A stretch of DNA of 60,062 nt from Clostridiaceae bacterium (GTDB lineage: Bacteria; Bacillota; Clostridia; Acetivibrionales; DUMB01), in the NCBI GenBank assembly GCA_012840085.1, contig DUMB01000024.1, positions 1 through 60,062 on the forward strand, read 5' to 3'. This document shows, in pieces, positions 9,479 to 18,296 of this stretch. The notes under the pieces were generated by a model that was not told the DNA's origin, ran no database searches, and was given only the letters and a program-made list of their open reading frames with translations. Positions within the stretch are counted from its first letter, which is position 1; each line of letters begins with the position of its first letter. Made by a program: the position numbers and the translations under genes.

Positions 9479-9497
9479 AGTTGCTATTAAAATACAA
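9469..9497 (-). promoter_or_regulatory. Sigma-A-type promoter of adhE
   Basis: On the minus strand TTGTAT (9497-9492) is followed after 17 bp by TAAAAT (9474-9469). The predicted transcript would begin near 9461, about 145 bases before the adhE start. Confidence 0.5.
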
Positions 9498-9525
9498 TAC
9501 TATAATAGTAGAAAAAAATTAAATT

Positions 9526-9543
9526 TTGTTACACAATTAACAA
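9526..9543 (+). promoter_or_regulatory. Rex-type operator upstream of ldh
   Basis: TTGTTACACAATTAACAA matches TTGTTAANNNNTTAACAA at 13 of 14 fixed positions and is almost a perfect dyad. It ends 5 bases before the ldh -35 box. Together with the site at 9461 it makes the adhE/ldh spacer a candidate shared redox switch. Confidence 0.75.
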
Positions 9544-9548
9544 GTACA

Positions 9549-9577
9549 TTGACAAATTAATATCAATTTGCTATTAT
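9549..9577 (+). promoter_or_regulatory. Consensus sigma-A promoter of ldh
   Basis: TTGACA (9549-9554), 17-bp spacer, TATTAT (9572-9577). The start of transcription would lie near 9584, giving an unusually long leader of about 360 bases before ldh. Confidence 0.75.
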
Positions 9578-9656
9578 GCTACACTGAGAAGTATTTTTCC
9601 TTAGCATGCAAAGAAAGATATTACTTAACTAAGCTGATTACGAAGTTATATGATTT

Positions 9657-9798
9657 AATGCCTGGAAAGGGTGGTTACACTGCAAACAGGCATTAGAAAA
9701 ATTCAAGTCATACTTGCTTCGTTAATTTTTTGAATTGCAGAAGAAGCTTACATTGAATTAAAAAACCTCTATTTTACTTATATAGTAAAAAGGAGGTT
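9657..9798 (+). promoter_or_regulatory. Two hairpins in the ldh leader
   Basis: AATGCCTG (9657-9664) pairs with CAGGCATT (9687-9694). A stronger stem forms between AACCTC..TTTTACT (9764-9778) and AGTAAAA.GGAGGTT (9784-9798). The second stem hides a perfect AGGAGG. That site is followed by a TTG (9804) opening a 7-codon frame, a possible leader peptide. No T-run follows either stem, and neither matches a riboswitch class I know. Confidence 0.4.
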
Positions 9799-9820
9799 AA
9801 ATATTGTTTGAAGTAAATTT

Positions 9821-9912
9821 AAGGTAATTAAAGTAAAATTAACAAGGTAATTACAGTATAACTGACAAGGTGATTACAATATAACTAATAATGTAATTAC
9901 TGCATAAGATAA
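9821..9912. repeat. Four tandem 23-bp units in the ldh leader
   Basis: Units start at 9821, 9844, 9867 and 9890 with a consensus near AAGGTAATTACAGTATAACT followed by three variable bases. They lie inside the predicted transcribed leader between the second hairpin and the ldh start. Confidence 0.8.
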
Positions 9913-9945
9913 AGTAATAAAATCTAAAAAAGATAAGTGGGCGAG

Positions 9946-10902
9946 ATGAAGATGGAGAATAAAAAATCAAAAGTAGCAATTATTGGAACAGGCTTTGTAG
10001 GAGCATCAGCAGCATTTGCTCTATCACTGAATCAAATGGCAAATGAAGTTGTTATGATTGATGTACTGAAAGAAAAGGCTGAAGGCGAGGCACTGGATAT
10101 CAACCATGGCTTGTCATATTTAGGACAGATGTCGGTATATGCCGGAGATTATTCTGATTGTGCGGATTGCGATGCTATAGTTGTAACCGCAGGAGCCAAC
10201 AGAAAGCCGGGAGAAACACGTATTGACCTCGCAAAGAAAAATGTGGCCATCGCAAAACAAATTACAGAAAATATCATGAAATATTATACTCGTGGAGTTA
10301 TCCTTGTTGTGTCCAATCCGGTGGACATTCTTACCTATAAGATACAGAAGTGGTCGGGATTGCCAAGAGGAAGAGTGTTTGGTACCGGTACAGTGCTTGA
10401 TACCTCAAGGTTCAGGTATTTGCTCAGTCAGAGATTGAATGTAGATATAAGAAATGTTCATGGCTATATTATTGGTGAGCATGGAGACACACAGCTGCCG
10501 GTATGGAGTGCAACCCATATTGCGGGAATAAAAATAAGCGAATATTTTGATGATCCTGCCAATGGTTTCAGCGAAGAAGAAAAAGCTGCTATTGCTCAAG
10601 ATGTTAAGAAAGCCGGTGCTGAAATAATAAAGAGGAAGGGCGCAACATATTATGCCATTGCCGTTGCAATTAATACGATTCTTGAATCCTTGCTTAAGAA
10701 TCAGAATACAATAAGAACTGTCAGCTCAGTTATCAACGGTGAATATGGTATAGATGACGTTGCCTTGAGCCTTCCTTCAATAGTGAACTCAGAAGGAGTT
10801 AAGGAAATTATTAATTTTAATTTAACTGATGAAGAACGGTCAGCTCTAGAATATTCAGCTGAACAGTTGAAGATTGTTTTAGAACAAGTAAAAGATATTT
10901 AG
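9946..10902 (+). CDS. ldh: L-lactate dehydrogenase
   Basis: The protein of about 318 residues converts pyruvate and NADH to L-lactate. The N-terminal Rossmann motif is VAIIGTGFVGASAAFAL, followed by the acidic end of strand 2 (VVMIDVLKEKAEGEALD). The active-site histidine lies in the family hallmark IIGEHGDTQLPVWS. NPVDILTY and the catalytic DTSRFRYLL segment are also present. Length is normal. Start is uncertain between GTG 9937, ATG 9946 and ATG 9952; the only purine-rich site (AAGTGGGCGAG) fits 9946 or 9952. Divergent from adhE; a strong Rex-like operator and consensus promoter precede it. An allosteric fructose-1,6-bisphosphate response is typical for Firmicutes enzymes but not proven by the sequence. 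Confidence 0.95.
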   Translation: MKMENKKSKVAIIGTGFVGASAAFALSLNQMANEVVMIDVLKEKAEGEALDINHGLSYLGQMSVYAGDYSDCADCDAIVVTAGANRKPGETRIDLAKKNVAIAKQITENIMKYYTRGVILVVSNPVDILTYKIQKWSGLPRGRVFGTGTVLDTSRFRYLLSQRLNVDIRNVHGYIIGEHGDTQLPVWSATHIAGIKISEYFDDPANGFSEEEKAAIAQDVKKAGAEIIKRKGATYYAIAVAINTILESLLKNQNTIRTVSSVINGEYGIDDVALSLPSIVNSEGVKEIINFNLTDEERSALEYSAEQLKIVLEQVKDI

Positions 10903-10991
10903 CAAGAAAGTTATTTATTAGTACTTCAAGATTGCATTATTTATGATTATTTTTATCCGGAAATTGCATGCATAAGGAATATAGCTTGTCT

Positions 10992-11021
10992 AATCAGGTG
11001 GAGTTTAATCTCCATCTGATT
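10992..11021. terminator. Hairpin between convergent ldh and ABC exporter genes
   Basis: AATCAGGTGGAG (10992-11003) pairs with CTCCATCTGATT (11010-11021) around a 6-base loop, with one G-U pair. It can serve both directions, but no clear T-run follows, so terminator strength is uncertain. Confidence 0.5.
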
Positions 11022-11034
11022 ATCATAGACAAAG

Positions 11035-11072
11035 GTAGACAGAGGGACGGTTCTTTTGTCTAACTCTGTCTA
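11035..11072. repeat. Copy of a GGGACGGTTCTT-type dispersed palindromic element
   Basis: The sequence AGAGGGACGGTTCTTTTGTC (11041-11060) and the flanking GACAGAG/CTCTGTC arms resemble the element at 25188-25250. Such GGGGACGGTTCT..GACA elements are frequent small palindromes in clostridial genomes. This copy reaches the last codons of the ABC exporter gene. Confidence 0.5.
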
Positions 11073-13397
11073 TTCTGCTCTCAAAGCTTCAACCGGGTCC
11101 TTTCTTGCCGCAATTTTTGCAGGAATTAAACCTCCCAGCATTGTAAGAATAAGACTTACCAGAACTAAGGAAATCGCGTGAACAGGATTAAGTTGGGCCA
11201 CATTTTTCAGTTCAGTGGCTTTTTTAATGTAGGAATTGATCGGAAATATAAGCAGTCTTGCAATAAATATGCCAAGTACACCTGAAAACAATCCAATGAT
11301 GAAGGTCTCTGCATTAAATACCCGGGAAATGTCTTTCTTCCGTGCACCTAGAGCCCTAAGCACACCAATTTCCCTTGTTCTTTCCAATACTGAAATATAT
11401 GTGATTACGCCAACCATTATAAGAGATACAAAAAGAGATATGGCAGAAAAGGCAACCAGTACCAATGTAATAGCATCCATAATACCTCCCGACATTTCTG
11501 TAATAGTGCCTGCCAAATCCATATAAACCACTTTGTCAGTTTCGGATTTTCCTTCATTATATTTATCAAGGTATTCAAGAATAGCTTCCTTGGCGTCAAA
11601 GTCTACAGGGTAAATTGAAATCATATATGGAATGGAGGAGGCACCTAATGAAGCTAAAATGGCATCCTTTGAAGACATCCCATCCGAATCAATTATATCA
11701 AGAGGTTCACCGGTCAGCAGGTTAAAATCGCTGTTTTTTTGTTTTAATACAATATCAGAATTAACAGCATCCTTTAGAATAAATTCAGCCAACTCATCTG
11801 AATACGTAAAACTATTAGGCAGCAGAGGGATTTTAACATTCTCTTTTGGCCTCAGGATGCCTGAAACTTTAAGGCTGATAGCCCTTTCATTGTTATACAG
11901 GTCAATCAGATTAGACGGATTTCCATTAATGGTAAAAAAGTTGCCGTTCGCTTTATAAAAATCATTATTGAGAATAACCTTTAATTCATATCCGATAATT
12001 TTGTCAAAAGGAATACTCTCAGCTTTATAGTCCAATCCGAAAGATTGCAAAATGTCTTTATCAACACCGTTTTTCTTGTCTACAATCAGCACAATGTCAT
12101 TCATACCTGAAGGGTAAGAGCCGGCCAGCAAATCGTAGTTTTGTTCCAAATATCCTGGTCTTTTGCTATCCAATGACTTGGGGTATGAAATAAAGCTCAT
12201 AGGGTTTGTATTGACTATAGTGGCAACATTACCTTGTTTTTTAAGCAAGTTTATATTGAGCATCCTTGTATAGGATATTCCTGCAACCAGGTCTGGATTA
12301 ATGCTCTCAACATATTTGACATATTCCTCTGTAATGATGTTGTCATGAGTCATTTTTTCTTCCACAGGCTCAACGGGATATACTACCTTTTCTTTAGGGT
12401 AGGCATCCTCATCCTTAGAAAGGCCCAGCATAGAAGCCTGCTGTTCTCTTATCATATTTCTGTCCAGTTCCACAGTGTTCTGGGATATCATAATCGGAAA
12501 AGTGGACAGAGTACCGGATTCAAAGTTTTTAATCTGCTTGTCAAAACCATTGGACAGCGACAGAATTAAAGCAATACCTATGATTCCGATACTTGAAGCA
12601 AAAGCTGTAAGAAAAGTTCTCCCCTTTTTTGTGCTGATATTGGTACCTGACAGTTTCAGAGCAGTAAGAAAACTCATTCTGGTCCTCTTGAGTTTATACT
12701 GCGAAACAGCCTCCTCATCCGGCAAAGGATTGGAGTCAGAAACCACCTCGCCGTCTTTGAATTCTATAATTCTGTCTGCATAACTGTGTGCCAAACCGGA
12801 ATTGTGTGTAACCATAATAACAAGTTTATCCCTGGCGATATCCTTAATCAAATCCATTATTTGCCTGCTTGTTGTTGAATCCAGCGCTCCGGTAGGCTCG
12901 TCCGCCAAAATAATATCAGGATCGTTTGCCAGAGCCCTCGCAATGGCAACACGCTGCATTTGCCCACCCGATAGCTGGTTAGGCTTCTTGTGAATGTGGT
13001 CCTTTAAACCAACCATTTCATGCAACTTAAGAGCTTTTTTCCGTTTAACGCCAGCAGGCACACCACTCAAGGTCATCCCCATTTCCACATTATCCATGAT
13101 GTTCAAATGGGTTATCAGGTTATAGTTTTGAAATATAAAACCCACTCTGTTGTTGCGATAGGCATCCCAATCCACATTTTTAAACTCTTTAGTTGATTTT
13201 CCGTTGACGATCAAATCACCGCTGTCATAGCGGTCGAGCCCGCCGATAATATTCAATAAGGTAGTCTTACCGGAACCGCTTGCCCCAAGAATGGCTACAA
13301 ATTCATTGTCGCGAAAATTAAGGTTGATTCCGTTTAGAACTATCTGATTAAAATTGCCTGTTTTATAGCTTTTCTTTATATTTTTCAGTGACAGCAT
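11070..13397 (-). CDS. Fused ABC transporter ATPase-FtsX-type permease (MacB-like)
   Basis: This is one 775-residue polypeptide. Residues 1-225 are an ABC ATPase of the LolD/MacB group: Walker [12 protein letters not shown], signature [15 protein letters not shown], Walker [14 protein letters not shown]-loop VTHN. After a linker come one membrane segment (about 262-285), a large extracytoplasmic region, and three C-terminal membrane segments typical of FtsX permeases, with the conserved [20 protein letters not shown] loop and a terminal [12 protein letters not shown]. Proteins like this export lipids, peptides or antibiotics, or act mechanically; no substrate is indicated. The start is ATG 13397 after AAAGGGG. 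No two-component genes of the BceRS type are adjacent. Confidence 0.9.
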   Translation of the reverse strand: MLSLKNIKKSYKTGNFNQIVLNGINLNFRDNEFVAILGASGSGKTTLLNIIGGLDRYDSGDLIVNGKSTKEFKNVDWDAYRNNRVGFIFQNYNLITHLNIMDNVEMGMTLSGVPAGVKRKKALKLHEMVGLKDHIHKKPNQLSGGQMQRVAIARALANDPDIILADEPTGALDSTTSRQIMDLIKDIARDKLVIMVTHNSGLAHSYADRIIEFKDGEVVSDSNPLPDEEAVSQYKLKRTRMSFLTALKLSGTNISTKKGRTFLTAFASSIGIIGIALILSLSNGFDKQIKNFESGTLSTFPIMISQNTVELDRNMIREQQASMLGLSKDEDAYPKEKVVYPVEPVEEKMTHDNIITEEYVKYVESINPDLVAGISYTRMLNINLLKKQGNVATIVNTNPMSFISYPKSLDSKRPGYLEQNYDLLAGSYPSGMNDIVLIVDKKNGVDKDILQSFGLDYKAESIPFDKIIGYELKVILNNDFYKANGNFFTINGNPSNLIDLYNNERAISLKVSGILRPKENVKIPLLPNSFTYSDELAEFILKDAVNSDIVLKQKNSDFNLLTGEPLDIIDSDGMSSKDAILASLGASSIPYMISIYPVDFDAKEAILEYLDKYNEGKSETDKVVYMDLAGTITEMSGGIMDAITLVLVAFSAISLFVSLIMVGVITYISVLERTREIGVLRALGARKKDISRVFNAETFIIGLFSGVLGIFIARLLIFPINSYIKKATELKNVAQLNPVHAISLVLVSLILTMLGGLIPAKIAARKDPVEALRAE

Positions 13398-13651
13398 TAA
13401 GAAATCCCCTTTGTGCCTTAAGTTTTGTGTCTTAAGTTCAAATATTTATTCTGCTACTTATGTTTTATTTATATTCGTCACATATTTCAGACTTTTGCCC
13501 ATGTACCCGGATATATATTTGTGATATGTTATAAGCATAATGTGTTTTTTCAAAAAAGACATGTCTCATGCAGGATGCCTACGCGAATGAGTAATATAGA
13601 ATAAATATGACGAAGCTAATATGCTAACAACTATAGGCCTGTGGGGCATGG

Positions 13652-14569
13652 ATGAACGAGAAACGGAGGAATCTGGAGTTGCTGGATAATTGTACGTTGT
13701 GTCCAAGAAATTGTCATGCAGACCGTGAACACGGACAGAAAGGGTACTGCAGGCAAACAAAAGAACTGGTTGTCGCAAGAGCTGCACTGCATATGTGGGA
13801 AGAGCCCTGCATTTCCGGAGAAAACGGCTCGGGAACTGTATTCTTTGCGGGATGTTCCCTGGGCTGTGTTTATTGCCAGAATTATAATATTTCCAAAGGG
13901 CTGGCAGGAAAGAAAATTACCGTAGAACGGCTTGCTGACATTTTCATGGAACTTCAGGAGCAGGCAGCAAACAATATCAATTTAGTTACACCAAGCCATT
14001 ATGTGCCTCAGATTATTGATGCTTTAACCTTGTCGAGGAAAAAAGGGCTTTATATACCGGTTGTTTATAACAGCAGCGGATATGAAAAAACAGAGACGCT
14101 TAAAATGCTTGAAGGCTATGTGGATATTTACCTTCCTGATTTAAAATATATGTCAAAAGATATTGCAAAAAAATATTCCAATGCAGAGGATTATTTTGAC
14201 TATGCCTCTCAAGCAATCATGGAAATGGTGCGTCAGGTAGGTGAACCGGCTTTTAATAAAAACGGGATAATGACAAAGGGTGTAATTGTAAGACACCTGA
14301 CACTGCCAGGATATCTGGAGGACTCGAAGAAAATATTAGAATATCTGCATAAAACATTCGCAGACACAATTTATATAAGTATAATGAACCAGTATACACC
14401 CCTGTCAGCTGTAAAAGAATATCCTGAGATTAACTGCAAGGTACCGGATAAAGACTATGATGAACTGGTGGATTATGCCATATATTTAGGTGTAGAAAAT
14501 GCGTTTATACAGGAGGGGGAAACGGCTTCAGAAAGTTTTATTCCTGAATTTAACGGAGAAGGAGTCTAG
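13652..14569 (+). CDS. Radical SAM protein, PflX/PflA-like (COG1313 type)
   Basis: The 305-residue protein carries the radical SAM cluster motif C68-S-L-G-C72-V-Y-C75 in FFAGCSLGCVYCQNYNIS. An N-terminal cysteine group C14-x2-C17-x3-C21 plus C33 is also present and may bind a second cluster or zinc. Lack of the broad PFL-activase sequence and presence of LPDLKYMSKDIAKKYSNAEDYF place it with the PflX-like branch, whose members are annotated as putative pyruvate formate-lyase activases without firm biochemical assignment. No pfl gene is in the window. The ATG at 13652 follows GTGGGGC. Confidence 0.85.
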   Translation: MNEKRRNLELLDNCTLCPRNCHADREHGQKGYCRQTKELVVARAALHMWEEPCISGENGSGTVFFAGCSLGCVYCQNYNISKGLAGKKITVERLADIFMELQEQAANNINLVTPSHYVPQIIDALTLSRKKGLYIPVVYNSSGYEKTETLKMLEGYVDIYLPDLKYMSKDIAKKYSNAEDYFDYASQAIMEMVRQVGEPAFNKNGIMTKGVIVRHLTLPGYLEDSKKILEYLHKTFADTIYISIMNQYTPLSAVKEYPEINCKVPDKDYDELVDYAIYLGVENAFIQEGETASESFIPEFNGEGV

Positions 14570-14597
14570 AGCAACTCCTTCTGTTTCTTCCCCGTAA

Positions 14598-15278
14598 TCA
14601 GGAAAATATCCCTGACGTCAGGAAGGTTTCAAATTTCTTTATATCATCCTTTTTTCCTACTACAACTATTATATCATTTTCATATAATGTTAATTCCGGA
14701 GTAATAACCGTAGTTGTATTGCCACTATGTTCCAATGCAATTACATTTAAATTGAATCTTTTTCTTAAATTAGCCTGTTGAATAGTTTGTCCGGCGATTT
14801 TATTTGTTAGCCTCAGTTCAGATATAGTTATATTGTTATTCAGCGCAATATAATCCATTTCTCTTAAAGAGATCAGCCGGTTTGCCAGACGGACTGCCAT
14901 ATCATATTCGGGATAAATAACTTCTGCCCCTATTTTTTCTAAAACCAAACCATGTTCAGGACTGATTGCCTTTGCAATGACTCTGGGTACACCCATACAA
15001 ATTACGTTAAGTGTAGTCAGTATGCTGGCATCTATTTTTTCACCGATGCAGACTATAACCGTTCCGCAGTTTTGAATTCCTGCCTCTTCCAGGGTTTCTT
15101 TCGAAAGCTCTTTTACTACAAATGCATTTTCAGTCAGATTCCTGATTTGCCTGATTTTGCTTTCGTTGCTGTCGAGCACCAAAATTTCCTTTCCGGCTTT
15201 TGCAAGAGTAGAAGCAAGAGCAAATCCAAACCGGCCTAAGCCAATGATTCCAAATTGAATAGCAGATTTATGAAACAT
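14598..15278 (-). CDS. ktrA: Potassium uptake regulator KtrA (TrkA family)
   Basis: The 226-residue cytosolic protein begins with a Rossmann RCK_N domain (FGIIGLGRFGFALASTLAKAGKEILVLD) that binds nucleotides such as ATP/ADP/NAD(H). An RCK_C domain follows (about residues 140-220, ELRLTNKIAGQTIQQANLRKRF, ending near VVVGKKDDIKKFE). The protein forms the gating ring beneath the KtrB channel, and RCK_C domains of this family can bind cyclic di-AMP. It follows ktrB after 47 bases, in the same operon. Confidence 0.93.
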   Translation of the reverse strand: MFHKSAIQFGIIGLGRFGFALASTLAKAGKEILVLDSNESKIRQIRNLTENAFVVKELSKETLEEAGIQNCGTVIVCIGEKIDASILTTLNVICMGVPRVIAKAISPEHGLVLEKIGAEVIYPEYDMAVRLANRLISLREMDYIALNNNITISELRLTNKIAGQTIQQANLRKRFNLNVIALEHSGNTTTVITPELTLYENDIIVVVGKKDDIKKFETFLTSGIFS

Positions 15279-15325
15279 ATTATCTTCTCCTTCATTTATC
15301 TTATTATCATGTATTAATAGTCTTA

Positions 15326-16618
15326 TTATCCTATATTAATATTTTCCTCTGAGTAACTAATACCTGATGATGGTTTATAGCTCCAGATGGTTGCTATAGT
15401 CAGAGGGCCCAAACGTCCTGTAAACATGGTAAGTATTATAATTACCTTGCTGGCTACGCTTAAATCAGGAGTAATTCCTGTTGACAATCCTACAGTACCG
15501 AACGCTGATACAACTTCAAACAATAATTGTATAAAAGTATACTGTGGCTCTAAGATACACAATAAAAATGTATCAACACAGACAAGTACAACCGAAAGAA
15601 AAGTAATAATAAATGCCTTTGCAATAACATCATTCGGCAGCTTTCTTTTAAAGGCCATACATTGTTTGTTGGTTGACATACTATAAGCACTCTTTATCAA
15701 AGCAAATGCAGTTGTAGTTTTTATACCGCCACCGGTTGAGCCCGGGGAAGCTCCGATAAACATTAATAAAATCAGAATAAATAATCCGGCATTGGTAAAA
15801 GTACCCGTTGGATAAGTACTAAAGCCTGCTGTTCTTGCAGAAGTGCTATAGAAGAAAGCTCCCAGCCAAGTGATGTCTTCTGTGTATTTTAGTAAAAGCG
15901 TCCCTATTATAAGAAGACTGATTGTCATCACTATAACCACTTTGGAATGCAGTGAAAGCTTTTTAAAGGAACGTTTATGAATAATTTCCTTTATCACAAG
16001 AAATCCCAGGCCGCCAAAAATAATCAATCCGCATGTAGTAAGGTTCAAAAGTACATTGTCCTGATACGGAATTAAATTTCTATATCCTCCAAGAATATCG
16101 AAACCCGAGTTATTGAAGGCAGCTATGGAATGAAACAGGCTGATTCCAATTGCCCTGGGAATGGGATAATCCTGCGAGAATACAAGAAAATTTAACAACG
16201 CACCAATACCTTCGAAGCATAAAGTCAACAGAAGAACTGACTTTACAGTTTTGACAATCCCTTTCATCGAATCCAGGTTTAGCGCTTCTTTTATAACCAT
16301 ACGCTCCTTAAAAGTTACTTTTTTACCTGCTAAAATGATAAATGCAACTCCTACGGAAGTAACACCCAGACCGCCTATCTGTATTAGTAACGCAACCACG
16401 GTTTGTCCAAACCCATTAAATGTATCAGCAGTATCAATTGCAATCAGACCGGTGACACAAACGGCACTTGTTGAAGTAAAGAATGCATCAATAACCGGTA
16501 CTTTTACCCCCTCATTTGCAGAAAGGGGAAGGAGCAGCAATATTGCACCCAATATAATCAACAAGGCAAATCCTAATGTAATGATGTGCACCGGACGCAT
16601 TTTGCTAAGTGTTTTCAT
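15326..16618 (-). CDS. ktrB: Potassium transporter membrane subunit KtrB (TrkH/Ktr family)
   Basis: The 430-residue integral membrane protein has four repeated membrane-pore-membrane units. The four filter glycines can be seen in TSTSAVCVTGL, FNNSGFD, SARTAGFST and GTVGLSTG. Each follows a pore helix. With KtrA it makes a sodium-dependent K+ uptake system. The start is ATG 16618 with a GAGG site; a sigma-A-type promoter lies 75 bases upstream. ktrA follows. The short upstream region does not contain the conserved parts of a ydaO (c-di-AMP) riboswitch. Confidence 0.93.
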   Translation of the reverse strand: MKTLSKMRPVHIITLGFALLIILGAILLLLPLSANEGVKVPVIDAFFTSTSAVCVTGLIAIDTADTFNGFGQTVVALLIQIGGLGVTSVGVAFIILAGKKVTFKERMVIKEALNLDSMKGIVKTVKSVLLLTLCFEGIGALLNFLVFSQDYPIPRAIGISLFHSIAAFNNSGFDILGGYRNLIPYQDNVLLNLTTCGLIIFGGLGFLVIKEIIHKRSFKKLSLHSKVVIVMTISLLIIGTLLLKYTEDITWLGAFFYSTSARTAGFSTYPTGTFTNAGLFILILLMFIGASPGSTGGGIKTTTAFALIKSAYSMSTNKQCMAFKRKLPNDVIAKAFIITFLSVVLVCVDTFLLCILEPQYTFIQLLFEVVSAFGTVGLSTGITPDLSVASKVIIILTMFTGRLGPLTIATIWSYKPSSGISYSEENINIG

Positions 16619-16692
16619 CTCTCATAACCTCAAATTTCTCTTTTCAGGCAATAGCGTTTGCTGTTTATATGCTTGATGCACTAAATAGATTG

Positions 16693-16721
16693 ATAATAAC
16701 ACAATCAATATTGTTTATCAA
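16693..16721 (-). promoter_or_regulatory. Promoter of ktrBA
   Basis: On the minus strand TTGATA (16721-16716), 17-bp spacer, TATTAT (16698-16693). The remaining spacer up to 16947 shows no other structure I can name. Confidence 0.6.
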
Positions 16722-16947
16722 CAGTGAAAAAAGTATGCTTAAGTGATTATTGGTTTATTAAAATGATATATATAAGAGAAACTTGTTTTTACTGTTCATT
16801 TGTTTTAATGGCTCAGCAGTATAACATCCAAATGATTGAAATATGGAAGCGATAAATTTTAACCTTTTGTTAAATAAACAAGACTGAAAAAGTTATATTA
16901 TTAATAATGGCATGGCAGTAGTTTGTGCGACAGGCGGTTGAGGTAAT

Positions 16948-17250
16948 ATGGACACTACATATGAAACTCTGTTATCAAAGGCTATAAACGGTGATATAGG
17001 TGCTTTTGATAAATTAACAAGAGGCCATCATAAAAAGGTTTTTAACATAATGCTTGGCGTTTGCGGTGATAGAGATGAAGCAAGCAGGCTTGCGCAGGAA
17101 GTGTTTGTAAGAGCCTATAAGGAAATAATCACCGGAAAGTGCAAGCTGTCTGTTCCCCTGCTTATTTACAGGCTTACATTGAATATATGCCGTGAGGTTA
17201 TGCCTCAGTGCTCAAACAGCAGTCAAATAACAGTACCTGTTGATATGTAA
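16948..17250 (+). CDS. Short sigma-70 region-2-like protein without region 4
   Basis: The 100-residue protein matches the N-terminal half of an ECF-type sigma factor: AINGDIGAFDKLTRGHHKKVFNIMLGVCGDRDEASRLAQEVFVRAYKEI is region 2.1-2.3, followed by an RLTLNICRE helix (2.4-like). No region 4 helix-turn-helix exists in any frame before the next gene. It has a good site (GAGGTAAT) and an ATG, so it is probably translated. A perfect 20-bp tandem duplication (17228-17267) supplies the present stop codon; without it the frame would run only 12 codons further, so the duplication did not remove region 4. It may be a remnant, or a sigma-region-2 decoy or anti-sigma titrator. The two-component operon follows 240 bases on. 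Confidence 0.6.
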   Translation: MDTTYETLLSKAINGDIGAFDKLTRGHHKKVFNIMLGVCGDRDEASRLAQEVFVRAYKEIITGKCKLSVPLLIYRLTLNICREVMPQCSNSSQITVPVDM

Positions 17251-17267
17251 CAGTACCTGTTGATATG
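17228..17267. repeat. Perfect 20-bp tandem duplication across a stop codon
   Basis: The sequence TAACAGTACCTGTTGATATG occurs at 17228-17247 and again at 17248-17267. The second copy brings TAA in frame and ends the sigma-like gene. Because 20 is not a multiple of three, the duplication shifts the frame relative to the ancestral reading. Confidence 0.95.
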
Positions 17268-17492
17268 AGCTTAATTTCAACAGTTTTGATAAATGTAGTA
17301 TAATAAAAATAAGACGCAGATATATGCAGTAAGTATATTATTTAATTTAACTTGTTGTGTTTGATAATCAGATGGCATTGCGGAAAGTTTAAAGCGAGTT
17401 TTTATTAGCTGTTAAGTTCGGGACTTCTGATATCAAAATGCCGGCACAACAAGTTGAGTTAGCAGATCTGCAACAGTTACGGAGTGATTTCA

Positions 17493-18188
17493 GTGAGCAA
17501 TGAAAATATAAAAGTGCTTGTTGTAGAAGATGAACCTTCTATTAGAAAGTTTATAACGATAAATCTTGTCAGAAATGGATTTAGTGTAATGGAAGCTGAA
17601 TCAGGCGAATCTGCTCTTGAAATACTGAATAGTTTTACACCCAGAGTGATTGTTCTTGATATCATGCTTCCGGGCATGGACGGTTTTGAATTTTGCCGCA
17701 GGGTAAGGCAGGAGATGCCTGATACAGCTATAATAATGCTTACGGCAAGGACGCAGGACAACGACAAAATTATGGGGCTTGAACTCGGCGCTGATGATTA
17801 TATGGTAAAGCCGTTCAATCCATTGGAACTTATAGCCAGAATCCGGACTATTTTAAGAAGAATGGACGGCGTAGTGGAAAACAGTAAGCGGATTCGCTTG
17901 GGAAAATTTCTGCTTGATTTAAATGCCCAGAAATTTTTTAAAGACTCTGTTGAAATAAATTTAACACCTACCGAGTTTTCTATATTGAAAATGTTTATGA
18001 CAAACAGCGGAAGGGCTTTGAGCAGAAACGAACTGTTAAATTCGGTATGGGGTAAGAATTATTTTGGAGATCTTAAAGCCCTGGATGTATATATCAGGAG
18101 ATTGCGGGAAAAGCTGGAGGACAATCCTTCAGAGCCGAAATATATAGAAACTGTCTGGGGTTATGGTTATAGATGGCAGCATGATTAA
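17493..18188 (+). CDS. OmpR/PhoB-family response regulator
   Basis: The 231-residue regulator has a receiver domain (residues ~5-120) with acidic pair E12-D13, phospho-acceptor D56 in VIVLDIMLPGMDG, T/S in MLTAR and K in MVKPFNP. A winged-helix output domain (~135-230) follows with LTPTEFSILKMF and the ending YIETVWGYGYRW. The GTG at 17493 is preferred because GGAG lies 7-10 bases upstream; the in-frame GTG at 17484 overlaps that site. It is followed by a histidine kinase and a lipoprotein gene in the same direction, which implies a sense-and-respond operon at the envelope. Confidence 0.93.
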   Translation: MSNENIKVLVVEDEPSIRKFITINLVRNGFSVMEAESGESALEILNSFTPRVIVLDIMLPGMDGFEFCRRVRQEMPDTAIIMLTARTQDNDKIMGLELGADDYMVKPFNPLELIARIRTILRRMDGVVENSKRIRLGKFLLDLNAQKFFKDSVEINLTPTEFSILKMFMTNSGRALSRNELLNSVWGKNYFGDLKALDVYIRRLREKLEDNPSEPKYIETVWGYGYRWQHD

Positions 18189-18296
18189 ATATGTCTCGCA
18201 GAGAAATAAAAGAGAAATACAGATGTCTGACAGAGAAACATATATCTGATAAAAAATATATGTGTCCTGCAGAGAAAATTGGATTTGGGGTTTGAT

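Noticed and set aside
9584..9945. T-box or known riboswitch in the ldh leader
   Set aside because: No T-box sequence (TGGNACCGCG-type) and no intrinsic terminator were seen.
16619..16947. c-di-AMP (ydaO) riboswitch before ktrBA, as in Bacillus
   Set aside because: The conserved G-rich parts of the aptamer are not present in the short leader.
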